52,730 nt of DNA from Bradyrhizobium sp. (GCF_004799405.1 NZ_SSMW01000152.1:1-52730), one strand, 5' to 3'. Positions 16,185 through 27,458 are shown, counted from the first letter of the stretch. The notes: generated from the sequence alone by a model not told the origin. Program-made: numbers and translations.

Positions 16185-17420
16185 TCACCGAAGTTCGTAC
16201 GGCGCTGCCAAGCCGATCTTTGGTGACGGTACTGCGCGGCGGCGCCAAAGCCCGCACCGTCCCGCGATCAGGCCCGATACGATCAGCGTCGCTCCAAAGC
16301 CCGTCGGCGCGCCCAACAGCGGATAGAACACCAGGAGTGCTGCGGCCAGTCCGAGTGCCGGCAATTCGTAGCGCTGGAAGCCTTCGCTCAATCCGATCCG
16401 GACCAGGAATGCCACCGCGATCGCCAACACCATCAGGTCGTACAGAAACAGGTACGGCGTGATCAGCAAGGTGCCGGTCGCAAGAGCGGCGGCCTTCAGG
16501 GAATAGGAAATGCGGCTGCGCCACATCAGCGCCAGCAGCACCGCCACCGCGCCGCTCATGATCCATTGAAACACCCACGCCAGCGGCTCGGGGCCGCCGA
16601 AATAGCGCACCAGCGCGAAGATGCTCTGCATCTTGCCCCAGGGCGCGCGGCCCTCGGTCAGGAAGGCCTGCGAGAACATCGGCATCCAGTGAAAGAACGC
16701 CTGCCAGCTCTCGGTGCCGAAGGCGAGCCAGGACGTAAATGCCATGCCGACCGCCACCAGGCCTGCCGTGACGAACACCGTCCATTGCGAAGCCGCGATC
16801 AGCACCAGCGGAAACAGCAATCCGTATTGCGGCTTGTAACTCAGCAGGCCCAGGCAAATGCCTGCCAACACCGGCCGCGCCGGCAGCAGGTAAAGCGTGC
16901 CGCCGATCAGCGACGCCGTGAGGAAACCGTTCTGCCCGACCAGCGCATTGGTGAGCACCACCGGAAACGCCGCCGCCAGCAACAGGCCGAAGGGCCGCCC
17001 GACGATCGCGCGCATAACCGCCAGATAAGGCACGAGGCTGGCCGCAGCCCAGCCGATGAAAGCGACCGCATAGGGAAAATGCGCCAACAAGGCCGCCACG
17101 AACAAAAACGGCGGCGGATAGTGCCAGGCGAAGTTGCCCGGATAGCTCTGGCCAAGCACCGCGATTTGAACCTGCTTTTGGGTATCCCAATCATATGCCA
17201 GCGCGGGGTGGCCATCGAGCACCAGGCGGCCGGCGGACCAGACGTTGACGAAATCGGTCGGGATGCCCAGGCCCTTCTCGTCGAAGATCCACCAATGCGC
17301 CGAGAACGCCGCCGGGAAGAACGCCGCATTGATAACGAACAGCACGAAGCAAGCGTTCATGAGCGGCGCGGGAATGGCGTTCTGCTCCGGGATTCCGGCA
17401 GTGGATACTGGCATGGCCAT
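16185..17420 (-). CDS. GT87/DUF2029-like membrane glycosyltransferase
   Basis: This 411-residue integral membrane protein has about ten hydrophobic segments. The first extracytoplasmic loop carries DFVNVWSAGRLVLDGHPALAYD, typical of the DUF2029/GT87 polyprenyl-phosphate mannosyltransferase-like family, and HYPPPFLFVAALLAHFP follows. Such enzymes transfer sugars from lipid carriers on the outer face of the membrane. The acceptor is unknown, and no partner polysaccharide genes lie nearby. It appears to be transcribed alone. Two overlapping long frames in this interval are shadows. Confidence 0.82.
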   Translation of the reverse strand: MAMPVSTAGIPEQNAIPAPLMNACFVLFVINAAFFPAAFSAHWWIFDEKGLGIPTDFVNVWSAGRLVLDGHPALAYDWDTQKQVQIAVLGQSYPGNFAWHYPPPFLFVAALLAHFPYAVAFIGWAAASLVPYLAVMRAIVGRPFGLLLAAAFPVVLTNALVGQNGFLTASLIGGTLYLLPARPVLAGICLGLLSYKPQYGLLFPLVLIAASQWTVFVTAGLVAVGMAFTSWLAFGTESWQAFFHWMPMFSQAFLTEGRAPWGKMQSIFALVRYFGGPEPLAWVFQWIMSGAVAVLLALMWRSRISYSLKAAALATGTLLITPYLFLYDLMVLAIAVAFLVRIGLSEGFQRYELPALGLAAALLVFYPLLGAPTGFGATLIVSGLIAGRCGLWRRRAVPSPKIGLAAPYELR

Positions 17421-17590
17421 GCGAAGCCTTTTCGCGCGCGGTGAAGCGTCACCGGGAACGCGCCTGGTCCATCAATAGGGCCGAGAGCCTTGAGGAAATC
17501 TTAAGCCTTGGGCTTCCGCCGACCCGTAATTTCACGGCGAATCGCCCGATATTGACGACGGCCCGGCAAGCTCGCCTCCAGTCGGTGCGT

Positions 17591-19063
17591 TCACGCAACG
17601 ACGCCGGGCCGTGACAATGACGGCACCTGGTGGCGCATCAGCGCCCTATACAACCCCGCTCCCAGCGCGGCACCGATCAGCCATCCCCAATCGACATTGG
17701 GGATCACGGCGTAGGCACCCAGCAGCGACAGCCCGATCGAAACGAAACCCGAGAGCCCGAGCGCGATCAGCGCCTTCCGATTCCAGCCGCCGTCGAAATA
17801 CAGCGAGCCATTCGGCGACATCGAATAGAGGTCTGCAAGGACGACCTGCTGCCGCTTCACCAGATAGTAGTCGGCCACCATGATGCCGAACATCGGACCG
17901 AGCGCTGCGCCGAAGATGCTAACGAAAATCGTGATCGCCTGCGGGCTCGAGACGAAAATCCACGGGCATACCATCACCGACAGGATCGAGGTGATCAGCC
18001 CGCCCAGGCGGAAGTCGATCTTTTCCGGATACAGGTTGGAAATATCGTAGGCCGGCGAGACGAAGTTGGCGACGATGTTGATGCCCATGGTGGCGACGAT
18101 GAAAGTGACGGAGCCGAGCGCCACCACCCACGGATTGCCGATGCGCTCGACGATGGCGACCGGGTCCATGATCGCCTGACCGAACACCTTCACCGTTCCC
18201 GCCGTTACGATCACGGTGATGATGGCGAATACGATGAAATTGACCGGCAGCCCGAGGAAATTCCCGACCTTCATCGCTCTTTCATCGCGCGCGAAACGGG
18301 AGAAGTCTCCGAAATTGAGCAGCAATGCGGCGAAATAGGCCACGATCAGCATCGCCGCATTCGCCATATGGCCAATCGCCGAACCTTCGGTCCGCGGGCT
18401 GAGCTGCAGCGACAGGCTCGACGTGCCCGTCTGCGCCACGATCCACAGCGCCAGTGCGAACATCACGATGTAAACGACTGGTCCGCAGAAATCGATGAAC
18501 TTGCGGATCGTTTCCATGCCGTTCAGGAAGATCAAAAGCTGAAACAACCACATGAACAGGAAGGAGGACCATCCCAGCGCCGACAGGCCAAAAAAGCCGG
18601 AATGCGTCCACGCTTCAGCGCCCGGGAAAAATGCCAGCACCAGCACCTGCACCGCCTTGGAGGCAAAATAGGTTTGCACGCCGTACCACACGATGCCGAC
18701 GATGCCGCGTAAAGCGGCGGCGATATTGGCGCCCATGACGCCGAACGACATCCGCGCCACCACCGGAAACGGTGTGCCGTATTTCAGCGAGGGACGTCCG
18801 ATCAGGTTCATTAGGAAGTAGACCGCGGTGATGCCGGCCACCATCACCAGCAGCACTTCCCACCCCGTCAGTCCCAGGAAGAACAGGCTGGCCGCGAAAG
18901 TGTAACCGCCGACCGAATGCACGTCGGACATCCACATCGCAAAGATGCTGAAGACGCCCCAGGTGCGTCCCTCTGCGGCGACCGGCGCCAGATCGTGATT
19001 ATAGAGCCGCGAGTCTGCACCCGGAATCGCAACGGCGGATGGCGCATTCGAATGGCCTGACAT
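17591..19063 (-). CDS. NCS1 family nucleobase/hydantoin/allantoin-type permease
   Basis: This 490-residue membrane transporter has about twelve hydrophobic segments. NCS1 signatures are RTWGVFSIFAMWMSDVHSVGGYTFAAS at the N-terminus, GRPSLKYGTPFPVVARMSFGVMGANIAA, and the C-terminal GPMFGIMVADYYLVKRQQV. The family imports uracil, cytosine, allantoin, hydantoins or thiamine precursors by Na+ or H+ symport. It follows the substrate-binding protein gene by 65 nt on the same strand, so the two are probably one operon. The substrate cannot be told from sequence alone. Confidence 0.92.
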   Translation of the reverse strand: MSGHSNAPSAVAIPGADSRLYNHDLAPVAAEGRTWGVFSIFAMWMSDVHSVGGYTFAASLFFLGLTGWEVLLVMVAGITAVYFLMNLIGRPSLKYGTPFPVVARMSFGVMGANIAAALRGIVGIVWYGVQTYFASKAVQVLVLAFFPGAEAWTHSGFFGLSALGWSSFLFMWLFQLLIFLNGMETIRKFIDFCGPVVYIVMFALALWIVAQTGTSSLSLQLSPRTEGSAIGHMANAAMLIVAYFAALLLNFGDFSRFARDERAMKVGNFLGLPVNFIVFAIITVIVTAGTVKVFGQAIMDPVAIVERIGNPWVVALGSVTFIVATMGINIVANFVSPAYDISNLYPEKIDFRLGGLITSILSVMVCPWIFVSSPQAITIFVSIFGAALGPMFGIMVADYYLVKRQQVVLADLYSMSPNGSLYFDGGWNRKALIALGLSGFVSIGLSLLGAYAVIPNVDWGWLIGAALGAGLYRALMRHQVPSLSRPGVVA

Positions 19064-19128
19064 CGGCGGCTCCTATCTCGACAACGGGAACTGGCTTGTT
19101 TCAAGCAAGTCCCGCGCCAAAACAGTCG

Positions 19129-20334
19129 TCAATTCCCGGTCTGCAACTCGCCGAAGCGCTCCCAGGATTTGCCGTTGAAGCGCATGAACTGCATCTGATC
19201 GACCGGGATGTGGTCGGTCGGGCTGGTATTGATCTTGATGCCCGGCAGCAGCATCGGCAGTTCCAGGTCCTTGATGGCGTAGGCCTGCTTGAGAATGTTT
19301 TCGGTCGACAGGTCGTCGCCACAGGCTTTCAGCACGGCTTCCAGCGTCATCGCGCTGTTGTAGGCATTGACGTAGTTGGTGTCGTGCAGGTCGGCGTCGG
19401 GAACGTATTTGACCATGAATTCCCTCCAGCCCTTGACGCCGGGATCGTCCTTCCATGCGGGGTCGTCGGGATCCTTGACATAGGCGGTGGAAAGAATGCC
19501 GATGCCGGCTTCGAGCCCCGCGGGCTGCATCACGGTGGATACCCAGACCGCGACGTTGGACAGAAACGTCATCGGCTTCCAGGCGATCTCGTACACCTTG
19601 CGGATCGACTGTGCGGCGAATTTCGGCGTCGCCGCGATCACCAGTACGTCCGCGCCGGAGGCTTTCAACTTGACGATCTGCGAATCGATGGTCGGGTCCT
19701 GGACTTCATAGGTCGCATTGGTGACCAGAGAATCGTATTTTTCGCCGAGCACATCCTTCAGCCCCAACAGATAGTCGCGGCCGAAATCATCGTTCTGCGA
19801 AATGATCGCGAATTTGGCGTTCGGGTTGCTGGCCAGCGCATAGCGCGCATACAGCCGGGCCTCATAGCGGAACGGACCTTGCACGCCCAATGTCGCCTGC
19901 GGGTATTGCGCGATATCGGCGAATTTCGAAGCCCCGGAACCGATGAACAATTGCGGGATGTTCTTGCCCTGCAAGTATTTGGCGATCGCGATGTTGTGGG
20001 CGGTGCCGATCGAGGAGAAGATCAATGCGACCTCGTCGCTTTCCACCAGCCGCCGGGTCTGCTCCACGGTTTTCGGCGGCGCATAGCTATCGTCGAGCGA
20101 GATCAAATCGACCTTGCGGCCGTTGATGCCGCCACGCTCGTTGATCATCTTGAAATAGCCGACCTCCCCCTTGCCGAGCGCGCCGAACGCCGACACCGGT
20201 CCGCTGTAGGGCATGGTCTGGCCGATCTTGATTTCGGTCGGCGTGACGCCGCGCATTTCGGCCACGGTGGCGACCGAAGTCCCGATCAGGACAGCCGCCA
20301 CGCCCGGCACGCCAAATCCCATGATAAAACGCAC
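19129..20334 (-). CDS. ABC transporter substrate-binding protein (branched-chain amino acid type)
   Basis: This 401-residue periplasmic binding protein is of the LivJ/Peripla_BP_6 type: EIKIGQTMPYSGPVSAFGALGKGEVGYFKMINERGGINGRKV, then DDSYAPPKTVEQTRRLVESDEV, and AIISQNDDFGRDYLLG. An N-terminal hydrophobic export segment precedes it. I chose GTG 20334 because GGGAGAGG sits 5-6 nt upstream; the ATG at 20322 is the alternative. No permease or ATPase genes accompany it. Its only operon partner is the NCS1 permease. It is therefore an orphan binding protein that may feed another ABC system or sense the same class of compound. Confidence 0.9.
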   Translation of the reverse strand: MRFIMGFGVPGVAAVLIGTSVATVAEMRGVTPTEIKIGQTMPYSGPVSAFGALGKGEVGYFKMINERGGINGRKVDLISLDDSYAPPKTVEQTRRLVESDEVALIFSSIGTAHNIAIAKYLQGKNIPQLFIGSGASKFADIAQYPQATLGVQGPFRYEARLYARYALASNPNAKFAIISQNDDFGRDYLLGLKDVLGEKYDSLVTNATYEVQDPTIDSQIVKLKASGADVLVIAATPKFAAQSIRKVYEIAWKPMTFLSNVAVWVSTVMQPAGLEAGIGILSTAYVKDPDDPAWKDDPGVKGWREFMVKYVPDADLHDTNYVNAYNSAMTLEAVLKACGDDLSTENILKQAYAIKDLELPMLLPGIKINTSPTDHIPVDQMQFMRFNGKSWERFGELQTGN

Positions 20335-20512
20335 GATGTCCTCTCCCAGTCTTATCTGGCGCACTCAAAGGAGCCGCCATACCGGGCGCGGTTGGCCGCG
20401 CTCTCGCCGTGAAGCGAACATGCCATGACGCCGAGATCGACGCCAACCATAATCGCGGCACAAAAAAAAGCGGCGTCTCCGCCGCGTTTTCGATTTCAAA
20501 ATGGCAACCGCT

Positions 20513-22441
<1,929 letters not shown>

Positions 22442-22529
22442 CGATCTTCCTTCGTGGTCGCGCGGATCGCGGCCTTAGGTCCTTGGGTAGGCACGCATCC
22501 TCGGGGAAACCCCGGGTCGACTGCCCTAC

Positions 22530-22558
22530 AATCTAGGTGCGGCACGGGGCGCTGCCAA
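22530..22558 (-). promoter_or_regulatory. Candidate sigma-70 type promoter of ftsH
   Basis: On the minus strand, TTGGCA and TAGATT are separated by 17 nt, ending ~90 nt before the ftsH ATG. The match is moderate (5/6 and 4/6) and assigned by eye. Confidence 0.35.
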
Positions 22559-22690
22559 GGGAACCACAGCGGACTATTTAGCGCATTCTAGCGCGATTCC
22601 CGTTCAAATAATGGCGTTGAAGCCGGTGTTTTCCGGGGTGGTTAAGACCCCAGGGCGGTTTCGAGCCGCGAGCATTCGTTCGATTTCGTC

Positions 22691-23734
22691 TCAACCCGGA
22701 CCGCGGCGGCGGGGGGGCGCCGATGTGATGCTGATTCGGCCGTCGACCATGCTGACCAGCGCGCCGGCAAGGGTCTGCTTCAGCCTTTGCCTTGGCGGGC
22801 TCGCTGCCGACTTTTCGGCGACCGTGCGGTCCAATGCCGACAGCAACGCTTCGACCTTGCCAAGTTCGGCCGGTCCCTCATGACCGGACCGGTCGATCGC
22901 GCGCAGCAACAGCCGCAGGCGGATTTCCTCCGGCATCGCGGCAAAGGCTTTGGCGTCGTACCCCGGCTGCGACGCCTGGCGATCCTTCAGCGCAAGATAG
23001 CGCTCGGCGCCATCGACCAGGACTTCCACCGCGGCATTGGCCCGGGCAAGCCGCGAGGCCAGCCGCGCCAGGTTGCGCGCGTCGCCGCCCTCGGCGGCAA
23101 GGGCCGGCATGAGCGCGCGCAGGCGTGGACGCGTGAAGTAAGTGTCGCGGTTGGTCGGATCGTCGGCAAAATCGATCCGGGCCTTTCTAAGGGTCGCGAC
23201 AAGCTGCGATTTCGAAACCTGCAGGAACGGCCGCGCCAACAGCACGCCGTCGCGCTCGGATTGCCGCGCCATCGCCGCCAGACCGGCGATGCCGCTGCCA
23301 CGCACCAGCCGCATCAGCAGCGTCTCGGCCTGGTCGTCGCGGGTGTGTGCGGTGAGGATATGCGTCGCCCCGCTCGCCCGTGCCGCCTGCGCCAGCAGGC
23401 GATAGCGCGCCGCCCGCGCCGCGGCCGGCAATCCCGTTGTCGGCTTGGCGCCGGTCCAGCGCAGCGTGCGATGTGGCAGATCGAGCGTGTGCGCCAGGCG
23501 CTTGACCTCACGCGCCTCGCGCGCGGCCTCCGCGCGCAGGCCGTGATCGACCGTGACGGCGAGAAGGCGCGGACCGCGCGCCAGCGAGCGGCGCCAGCGG
23601 GCTGCGAGCCACATCAACGCCATCGAATCCGGGCCGCCGGAAACGGCGAGAACGATCGCGGGAGCCCCCTTCCAGTCCGCGAACAGACGTTTCGCGTCCT
23701 GGGCCGAGATCGCGGAATGGTCGTCATCGGGCAT
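22691..23734 (-). CDS. tilS: tRNA(Ile)-lysidine synthase
   Basis: This 347-residue enzyme adds lysine to C34 of the CAU-anticodon isoleucine tRNA so that it reads AUA. The PP-loop ATP motif is SGGPDS at residues 32-37. Further TilS signatures are VDHGLRAEAAREA, TAHTRDDQAETLLMRLVRGSG and RPFLQVSKSQL. Length is normal for the short alphaproteobacterial form without an extra C-terminal domain. It lies between cpoB and ftsH on the same strand, 38 nt from the end of cpoB, as in many alphaproteobacteria. Confidence 0.96.
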   Translation of the reverse strand: MPDDDHSAISAQDAKRLFADWKGAPAIVLAVSGGPDSMALMWLAARWRRSLARGPRLLAVTVDHGLRAEAAREAREVKRLAHTLDLPHRTLRWTGAKPTTGLPAAARAARYRLLAQAARASGATHILTAHTRDDQAETLLMRLVRGSGIAGLAAMARQSERDGVLLARPFLQVSKSQLVATLRKARIDFADDPTNRDTYFTRPRLRALMPALAAEGGDARNLARLASRLARANAAVEVLVDGAERYLALKDRQASQPGYDAKAFAAMPEEIRLRLLLRAIDRSGHEGPAELGKVEALLSALDRTVAEKSAASPPRQRLKQTLAGALVSMVDGRISITSAPPRRRGPG

Positions 23735-23772
23735 GGCGTTGCCGCTGGTGTCGAAGCCGGTCTAGGCGAGGT

Positions 23773-24759
23773 TTAGCATTTAATCCGCTTTTGCTCGCGG
23801 TCCACACCCTGTTTGACGGCGTTTGAGGCACGCGGATATTTCCGGATTACCTCGCCGAGAGCAGCACAGGCGGCCTCCCGCTCCTTCAGGGCGGCCAGCG
23901 ATTGTCCGAGCCGCAGCAAGGCGTCCGGGGCCTTCGCCGATTTATCGAATTTGGTGGTCACGGCGAGAAAGGATTCGGCGGCATCGCGATAGAGCTGACG
24001 CTGGAAGAAACTCTCGCCGAGCCAGTATTGGGAATCCGCCAGCAGCGGATCGCTGGGGTATTTTTGCGCAAAGTTGCGCATGGTTTCTTCGGCCAGCGCA
24101 TAATCCTTCCGCTGCATGTAGCCAATGCCGAGATCGAACTCGTCCTTTGGCGTTGCCGCCGGCGGCAAGGTGGTAAGCCCGCCACCGGGTGCCGGCGGCG
24201 ATACCGCTGCCGGATTGCGCGGGCCGGTATTGGCAAGATCGAGCGGTTCGCCTGCTCCGCGTCCGCCGGGCGCGCCGACCGGGGGTTCATTTGCGATCGG
24301 AAGCTGGCCGCCACCCAGGGCACGCGGGGCGCCCGGGGCATTCGGATTCTGGCTGGGATCGAAGGCATCGCCGCGGCGGCGATCCTGTGCCGGCGGCACG
24401 CCCGGCGCTTCCCGCACGATTGGCGCGGGCGCAGTAATCTGAGGGGCATATTCCGGCTGCGACGGCCGATAGCCCGGACCCGGCGGCGGAGGTGCTGTGG
24501 CGACATTGGGCTGGGCGACGCCGGGCTGCCCGCCGGGCGGGGCTTGTGCGCCCCCCTGTAGCAGCCGCAAGCGATCCTCGAGTTGGCGATTGCGGTATTG
24601 CAATTCCTCATTCTGGCCGGTGAGCTGCCGCAGCTGATTTTCAAGCTGCTGGATCCGCATTTCCGGATCGATATCGCCTTGCGCGAAGACCTGAGACGAT
24701 AGCGCCAGCATCGCGGACAGGGCCGCGGCGCGGGTAATTCCATGAAATCTGGATGACAT
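23773..24759 (-). CDS. cpoB: Cell division coordinator CpoB (YbgF)
   Basis: This 328-residue periplasmic protein links the Tol system to peptidoglycan synthesis at division. Its order is signal peptide (AALSAMLALSSQVFAQG), coiled coil (EMRIQQLENQLRQLTGQNEE and onward, ~30-70), a Pro/Gly-rich linker (~75-200), then TPR repeats typical of YbgF (EFDLGIGYMQRKDYALAEE, then LADSQYWLGESFFQRQLYRDAAESF). I chose ATG 24759 (MSSRFHG) because the longer frame adds 15 basic residues before the signal peptide. In most genomes it follows pal directly. Here a plus-strand hydrolase gene lies between. Confidence 0.95.
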   Translation of the reverse strand: MSSRFHGITRAAALSAMLALSSQVFAQGDIDPEMRIQQLENQLRQLTGQNEELQYRNRQLEDRLRLLQGGAQAPPGGQPGVAQPNVATAPPPPGPGYRPSQPEYAPQITAPAPIVREAPGVPPAQDRRRGDAFDPSQNPNAPGAPRALGGGQLPIANEPPVGAPGGRGAGEPLDLANTGPRNPAAVSPPAPGGGLTTLPPAATPKDEFDLGIGYMQRKDYALAEETMRNFAQKYPSDPLLADSQYWLGESFFQRQLYRDAAESFLAVTTKFDKSAKAPDALLRLGQSLAALKEREAACAALGEVIRKYPRASNAVKQGVDREQKRIKC

Positions 24760-24943
24760 TTTAGCCTGACCGCGAAACCGGCGTGACCGCAAAAGCGGCA
24801 CCACCTTGAGAGAGGGAGTGCGCCAAAAATGTGACTGGTGTGCCGAATCCGGCGCTGGTTGATGCCGTATGGTCTAGTGTTCCTAAACAATCAAGCGGCT
24901 TGGCCAGACCGATCGGTCGCCAATTCGCGAAGGAGACCGGCCC

Positions 24944-25813
24944 ATGCATGTGCGCGTCAACGGGGTGCGGCTGTTCTTCGACGTCGAGGGCGCCAAGCTC
25001 GCACCCGACGGTCCCTTCATGCGGGAAAAGCCGACCTTACTCTTGCTGCACGGCGGACCCGGCTTCGACCACTCGATCTACAAGCCCGCTTATTCGGCTT
25101 TGGCCGATGTAGCCCAGATCATCTACCTGGACCATCGCGGCAATGGCCGCAGCGAGGATGGCCCGCGAGAAAACTGGAACCTGGCGCAGTGGGGCGACGA
25201 CGTGCACGCGTTCTGCGATGTCTTGGGGATTGCCAATCCGATCGTCCTCGGCGCGTCGTTCGGCGGCATGGTTGCGTTGGCTTACGCCACGCGTCATCCG
25301 ACCCATCCCTCTAAGCTGGTGCTGATCAGCACCGAGGCCGCCGGGGGCACGTATCGTGAGCGGCGCGTAGCGCTGTTCGAACGTTTTGGCGGCCCCGAAG
25401 TCGGCGCCCTGGCGCGCCGCCGATTCCTGGAGGTTCAGGGCCATCCCGACCAAGCCTCGCTCGACGACTGGCTACGACTGGCGATCCCGCTCTATACACG
25501 TATTCCGCGCGATCCGGACATGGCACGCCGTGCGGTCAACCGGTCAGAAGTGCTGCGTTGGTTCGTCAAACCGGGCGGCGAGAGCCGCACCTTCAACATG
25601 TTCCCTGATCTTGATCGCATCCAGTGTCCGACCCTTGTGATGGGCGGTGAAGACGATCCAATCCACCCGATCGAGAGCCAGGCGGATATCGCAGCCGCGC
25701 TCCCCGCCCATCTCGTGCAGTTCGAACGGTTTCCGAACTGCCGGCACGCCGTGGTCACCGATGCACCCGAGCGCGCCATGGCGGTGATCCGGGATTTTAT
25801 CGAGCGTCGATAG
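24944..25813 (+). CDS. Alpha/beta hydrolase (proline iminopeptidase-like)
   Basis: This 289-residue hydrolase has the oxyanion motif HGGPG near residue 36, nucleophile elbow GASFGG near residue 104, a likely acid in GGEDDPIHP, and histidine in NCRHAVV near the C-terminus, so the triad looks complete. HGGPG and DHRGNGRS recall proline iminopeptidases and related esterases. A strong AAGGAG ribosome site precedes ATG 24944. It is on the opposite strand to the surrounding tol-pal genes, between cpoB and pal, so it is an insertion into that cluster. The substrate is unknown. Confidence 0.88.
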   Translation: MHVRVNGVRLFFDVEGAKLAPDGPFMREKPTLLLLHGGPGFDHSIYKPAYSALADVAQIIYLDHRGNGRSEDGPRENWNLAQWGDDVHAFCDVLGIANPIVLGASFGGMVALAYATRHPTHPSKLVLISTEAAGGTYRERRVALFERFGGPEVGALARRRFLEVQGHPDQASLDDWLRLAIPLYTRIPRDPDMARRAVNRSEVLRWFVKPGGESRTFNMFPDLDRIQCPTLVMGGEDDPIHPIESQADIAAALPAHLVQFERFPNCRHAVVTDAPERAMAVIRDFIERR

Positions 25814-25829
25814 CGAATGAATCGATCGC

Positions 25830-25859
25830 CAAAACAAAACCGGCGCCCGAGGGCGCCGG
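25830..25859 (-). terminator. Terminator after pal
   Basis: On the minus strand the stem CCGGCGCCC / GGGCGCCGG with a 2-nt spacer is followed by TTTTGTTTT, 28 nt after the pal stop codon. It also lies beyond the end of the converging hydrolase gene, so it may serve both strands. Confidence 0.75.
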
Positions 25860-25886
25860 CGACAAGCATTTCGGCAAGCGAGCGCT

Positions 25887-26378
25887 TCAGGAACTGGCGT
25901 TCAGCACCGTGACCGCGCGACGGTTCTGCGACCAGCACGAGATGTCGTTACATACCGCGACCGGGCGCTCCTTGCCGTAGGAGATCGTCCGCATCCGGCT
26001 GGGATCGATGCCGCGCGAAGCGAGGAAGGTGCGGACCGACTGCGCACGCCGCGCGCCGAGCGCGATATTGTATTCGCGGGTGCCGCGCTCATCGGCATGG
26101 CCTTCAATGGTGAAGGAGTAGCGGTTATAGGTCTGCAGCCAGCGGGCCTGCTTTTCCAGGGTCACAACCGCCTGCGGCGACAGATCGGTCTGGTCGCTCT
26201 CGAAGAACACGCGGTCGCCGACATTGACCACGAAATCCTGCTGGCTGCCCGGGGTCGCCACACTGGCCATCGCGTCATCGGCGAGCGGGTTCTTGCTTGC
26301 GCAGGCACCCATCGACAGCGCCACCGCGAGCACAGCGGCCAGCTTCAATCCCTGGAGGATACGCATCTGGTGTTTCAT
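25887..26378 (-). CDS. pal: Peptidoglycan-associated lipoprotein Pal
   Basis: This 163-residue outer-membrane lipoprotein anchors the Tol complex to peptidoglycan. A lipoprotein signal peptide ends MGAC with C26 as the lipidated cysteine. An OmpA-like peptidoglycan-binding domain follows: FTIEGHADERGTREYNIALG, ARRAQSVRTFLASRGI and ISYGKERPV. The length is typical. ATG 26378 has GGAG upstream; the in-frame ATG four codons later is an alternative. It has its own upstream region and terminator, so it is probably transcribed separately from tolB. Confidence 0.97.
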   Translation of the reverse strand: MKHQMRILQGLKLAAVLAVALSMGACASKNPLADDAMASVATPGSQQDFVVNVGDRVFFESDQTDLSPQAVVTLEKQARWLQTYNRYSFTIEGHADERGTREYNIALGARRAQSVRTFLASRGIDPSRMRTISYGKERPVAVCNDISCWSQNRRAVTVLNASS

Positions 26379-26717
26379 TCCGGAGCCTCCACGCTCACGT
26401 TTTTCGACTGTCGTTCCGGTCTACAGCCCGATAGTTAAGCGAACGTTCCGTCAACCTTGATGGGGTGTTGTCAAACCCGATCAAATGCCGCCAAACCGGC
26501 AAAAGCAACCGCGATAGTTAATGAGTTGTAAATGTGGCGCGACGGTGAAGGCAAGCGGGTAGGCTGGCCGAATAGCCGGATTTGGGCCGGCTGAAGTCCA
26601 ATTGGGCGACCCCCTGGCATGAAATAAAGCGCGCCAGGCCGAATCCAGCCCCGGCGGGGCGGCAGGATCCCTCAACGGCACGCCCGGATTTGATCCGGGG
26701 ACATGCCGTTCGCGGGG
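26379..26717. other. Intergenic region upstream of pal
   Basis: About 340 nt without a gene. The half next to pal should hold its promoter; TTGACA and TTGACG occur on the minus strand, but no convincing -10 is paired with them. The far half contains a palindromic hairpin (CCCGGAT-TTG-ATCCGGG at 26683-26699, flanked by AACGGCA/TGCCGTT) just beyond the end of the acyl synthase gene. Confidence 0.45.
26674..26710. repeat. Palindromic hairpin after the acyl synthase gene
   Basis: Outer arms AACGGCA/TGCCGTT enclose the perfect inner palindrome CCCGGAT-TTG-ATCCGGG. There is no T-tract, so it is either a dispersed palindromic repeat or a weak terminator for the gene ending at 26718. Confidence 0.55.
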
Positions 26718-27458
26718 TCAGGAGCGCGGGACGATCGATGCGCGCGAGAACGAGGTGTCGATAGCGTCCGACGACGAATGGCGCTCGCCGCTACGCTGGA
26801 ACAGCGCCCGACGCTCGAACGCGCTCGATCGCATAAAGGGGAACCGCTGAAACACCTTTTCCCGGATCGCCGGATAGTCCGCAGCCATCAATCCTACCGG
26901 CTTCAGAAGACCGGGGAACAACCTTGGTTCGCCGAGCGGTTCCTGCAGAAAGACCTTGCGATAAAACGCCCGATGTTCGGGACGAACATTGGCAAGCCCG
27001 ATATCGGCGTTGAAGTGGCCGCACGCGATCCAGCCCAGTCTGACCGTGATGTAGGGAAGCTCGGGAAACGTTTTTGCCTTGTCCGGATCCGCCACGAAGC
27101 GGGTCGGATCGATGATGACCCGTCCGCGATCGAGCTCAGGGTGAAGGATATCGCCGAACATTTCAGACGACGGCGACCCGCGCCATTCGGAAGTCAGGAC
27201 GCTGACGCGGATCGAGCTGTAGAGTTCGCCGTGAATATAGATGCCGAATGTCCAGGCATTCGGCGCGTCATCGTAGCGGTCGGTCACGCGCTGGGATTCT
27301 GAAGGCAGAATCGCGCCTTCGCGCAGATACGCGCGGTAGCGGAGACGATAAATCCTGTCTTTTTCTTCGGGAGTCTCGGCAAGGCGATAATCGACATGCT
27401 CGAGCGGGTCGGGGTTGCGTTCGGGAGCCATCCTGATCGCTTCGGCTGCTGAACTCAT
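26718..27458 (-). CDS. FeeM-like N-acyl amino acid synthase / LuxI-like GNAT protein
   Basis: This 246-residue protein resembles the FeeM/acyl-homoserine-lactone-synthase branch of GNAT enzymes, which join an acyl chain from acyl-ACP to an amino acid. Visible signs are VDYRLAETPEEKDRIYRLRYRAYLREG (residues ~20-46), FGIYIHGELYSSIRV and RGRVIIDPTRFVADP, resembling the LuxI RxRxxxF and substrate-pocket regions. I chose ATG 27458, with GGAGAG upstream. It lies between pal and a GGDEF-EAL gene. A perfect CtrA-like box lies 47 nt upstream. No luxR-type receptor gene is adjacent. The exact product is unknown. Confidence 0.75.
   Translation of the reverse strand: MSSAAEAIRMAPERNPDPLEHVDYRLAETPEEKDRIYRLRYRAYLREGAILPSESQRVTDRYDDAPNAWTFGIYIHGELYSSIRVSVLTSEWRGSPSSEMFGDILHPELDRGRVIIDPTRFVADPDKAKTFPELPYITVRLGWIACGHFNADIGLANVRPEHRAFYRKVFLQEPLGEPRLFPGLLKPVGLMAADYPAIREKVFQRFPFMRSSAFERRALFQRSGERHSSSDAIDTSFSRASIVPRS

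Noticed and set aside
16036..17190. 384-codon frame overlapping the GT87-like gene on the same strand
   Set aside because: Out of frame with the membrane protein, Arg/Gly/Ala-rich, and without hydrophobic segments or motifs.
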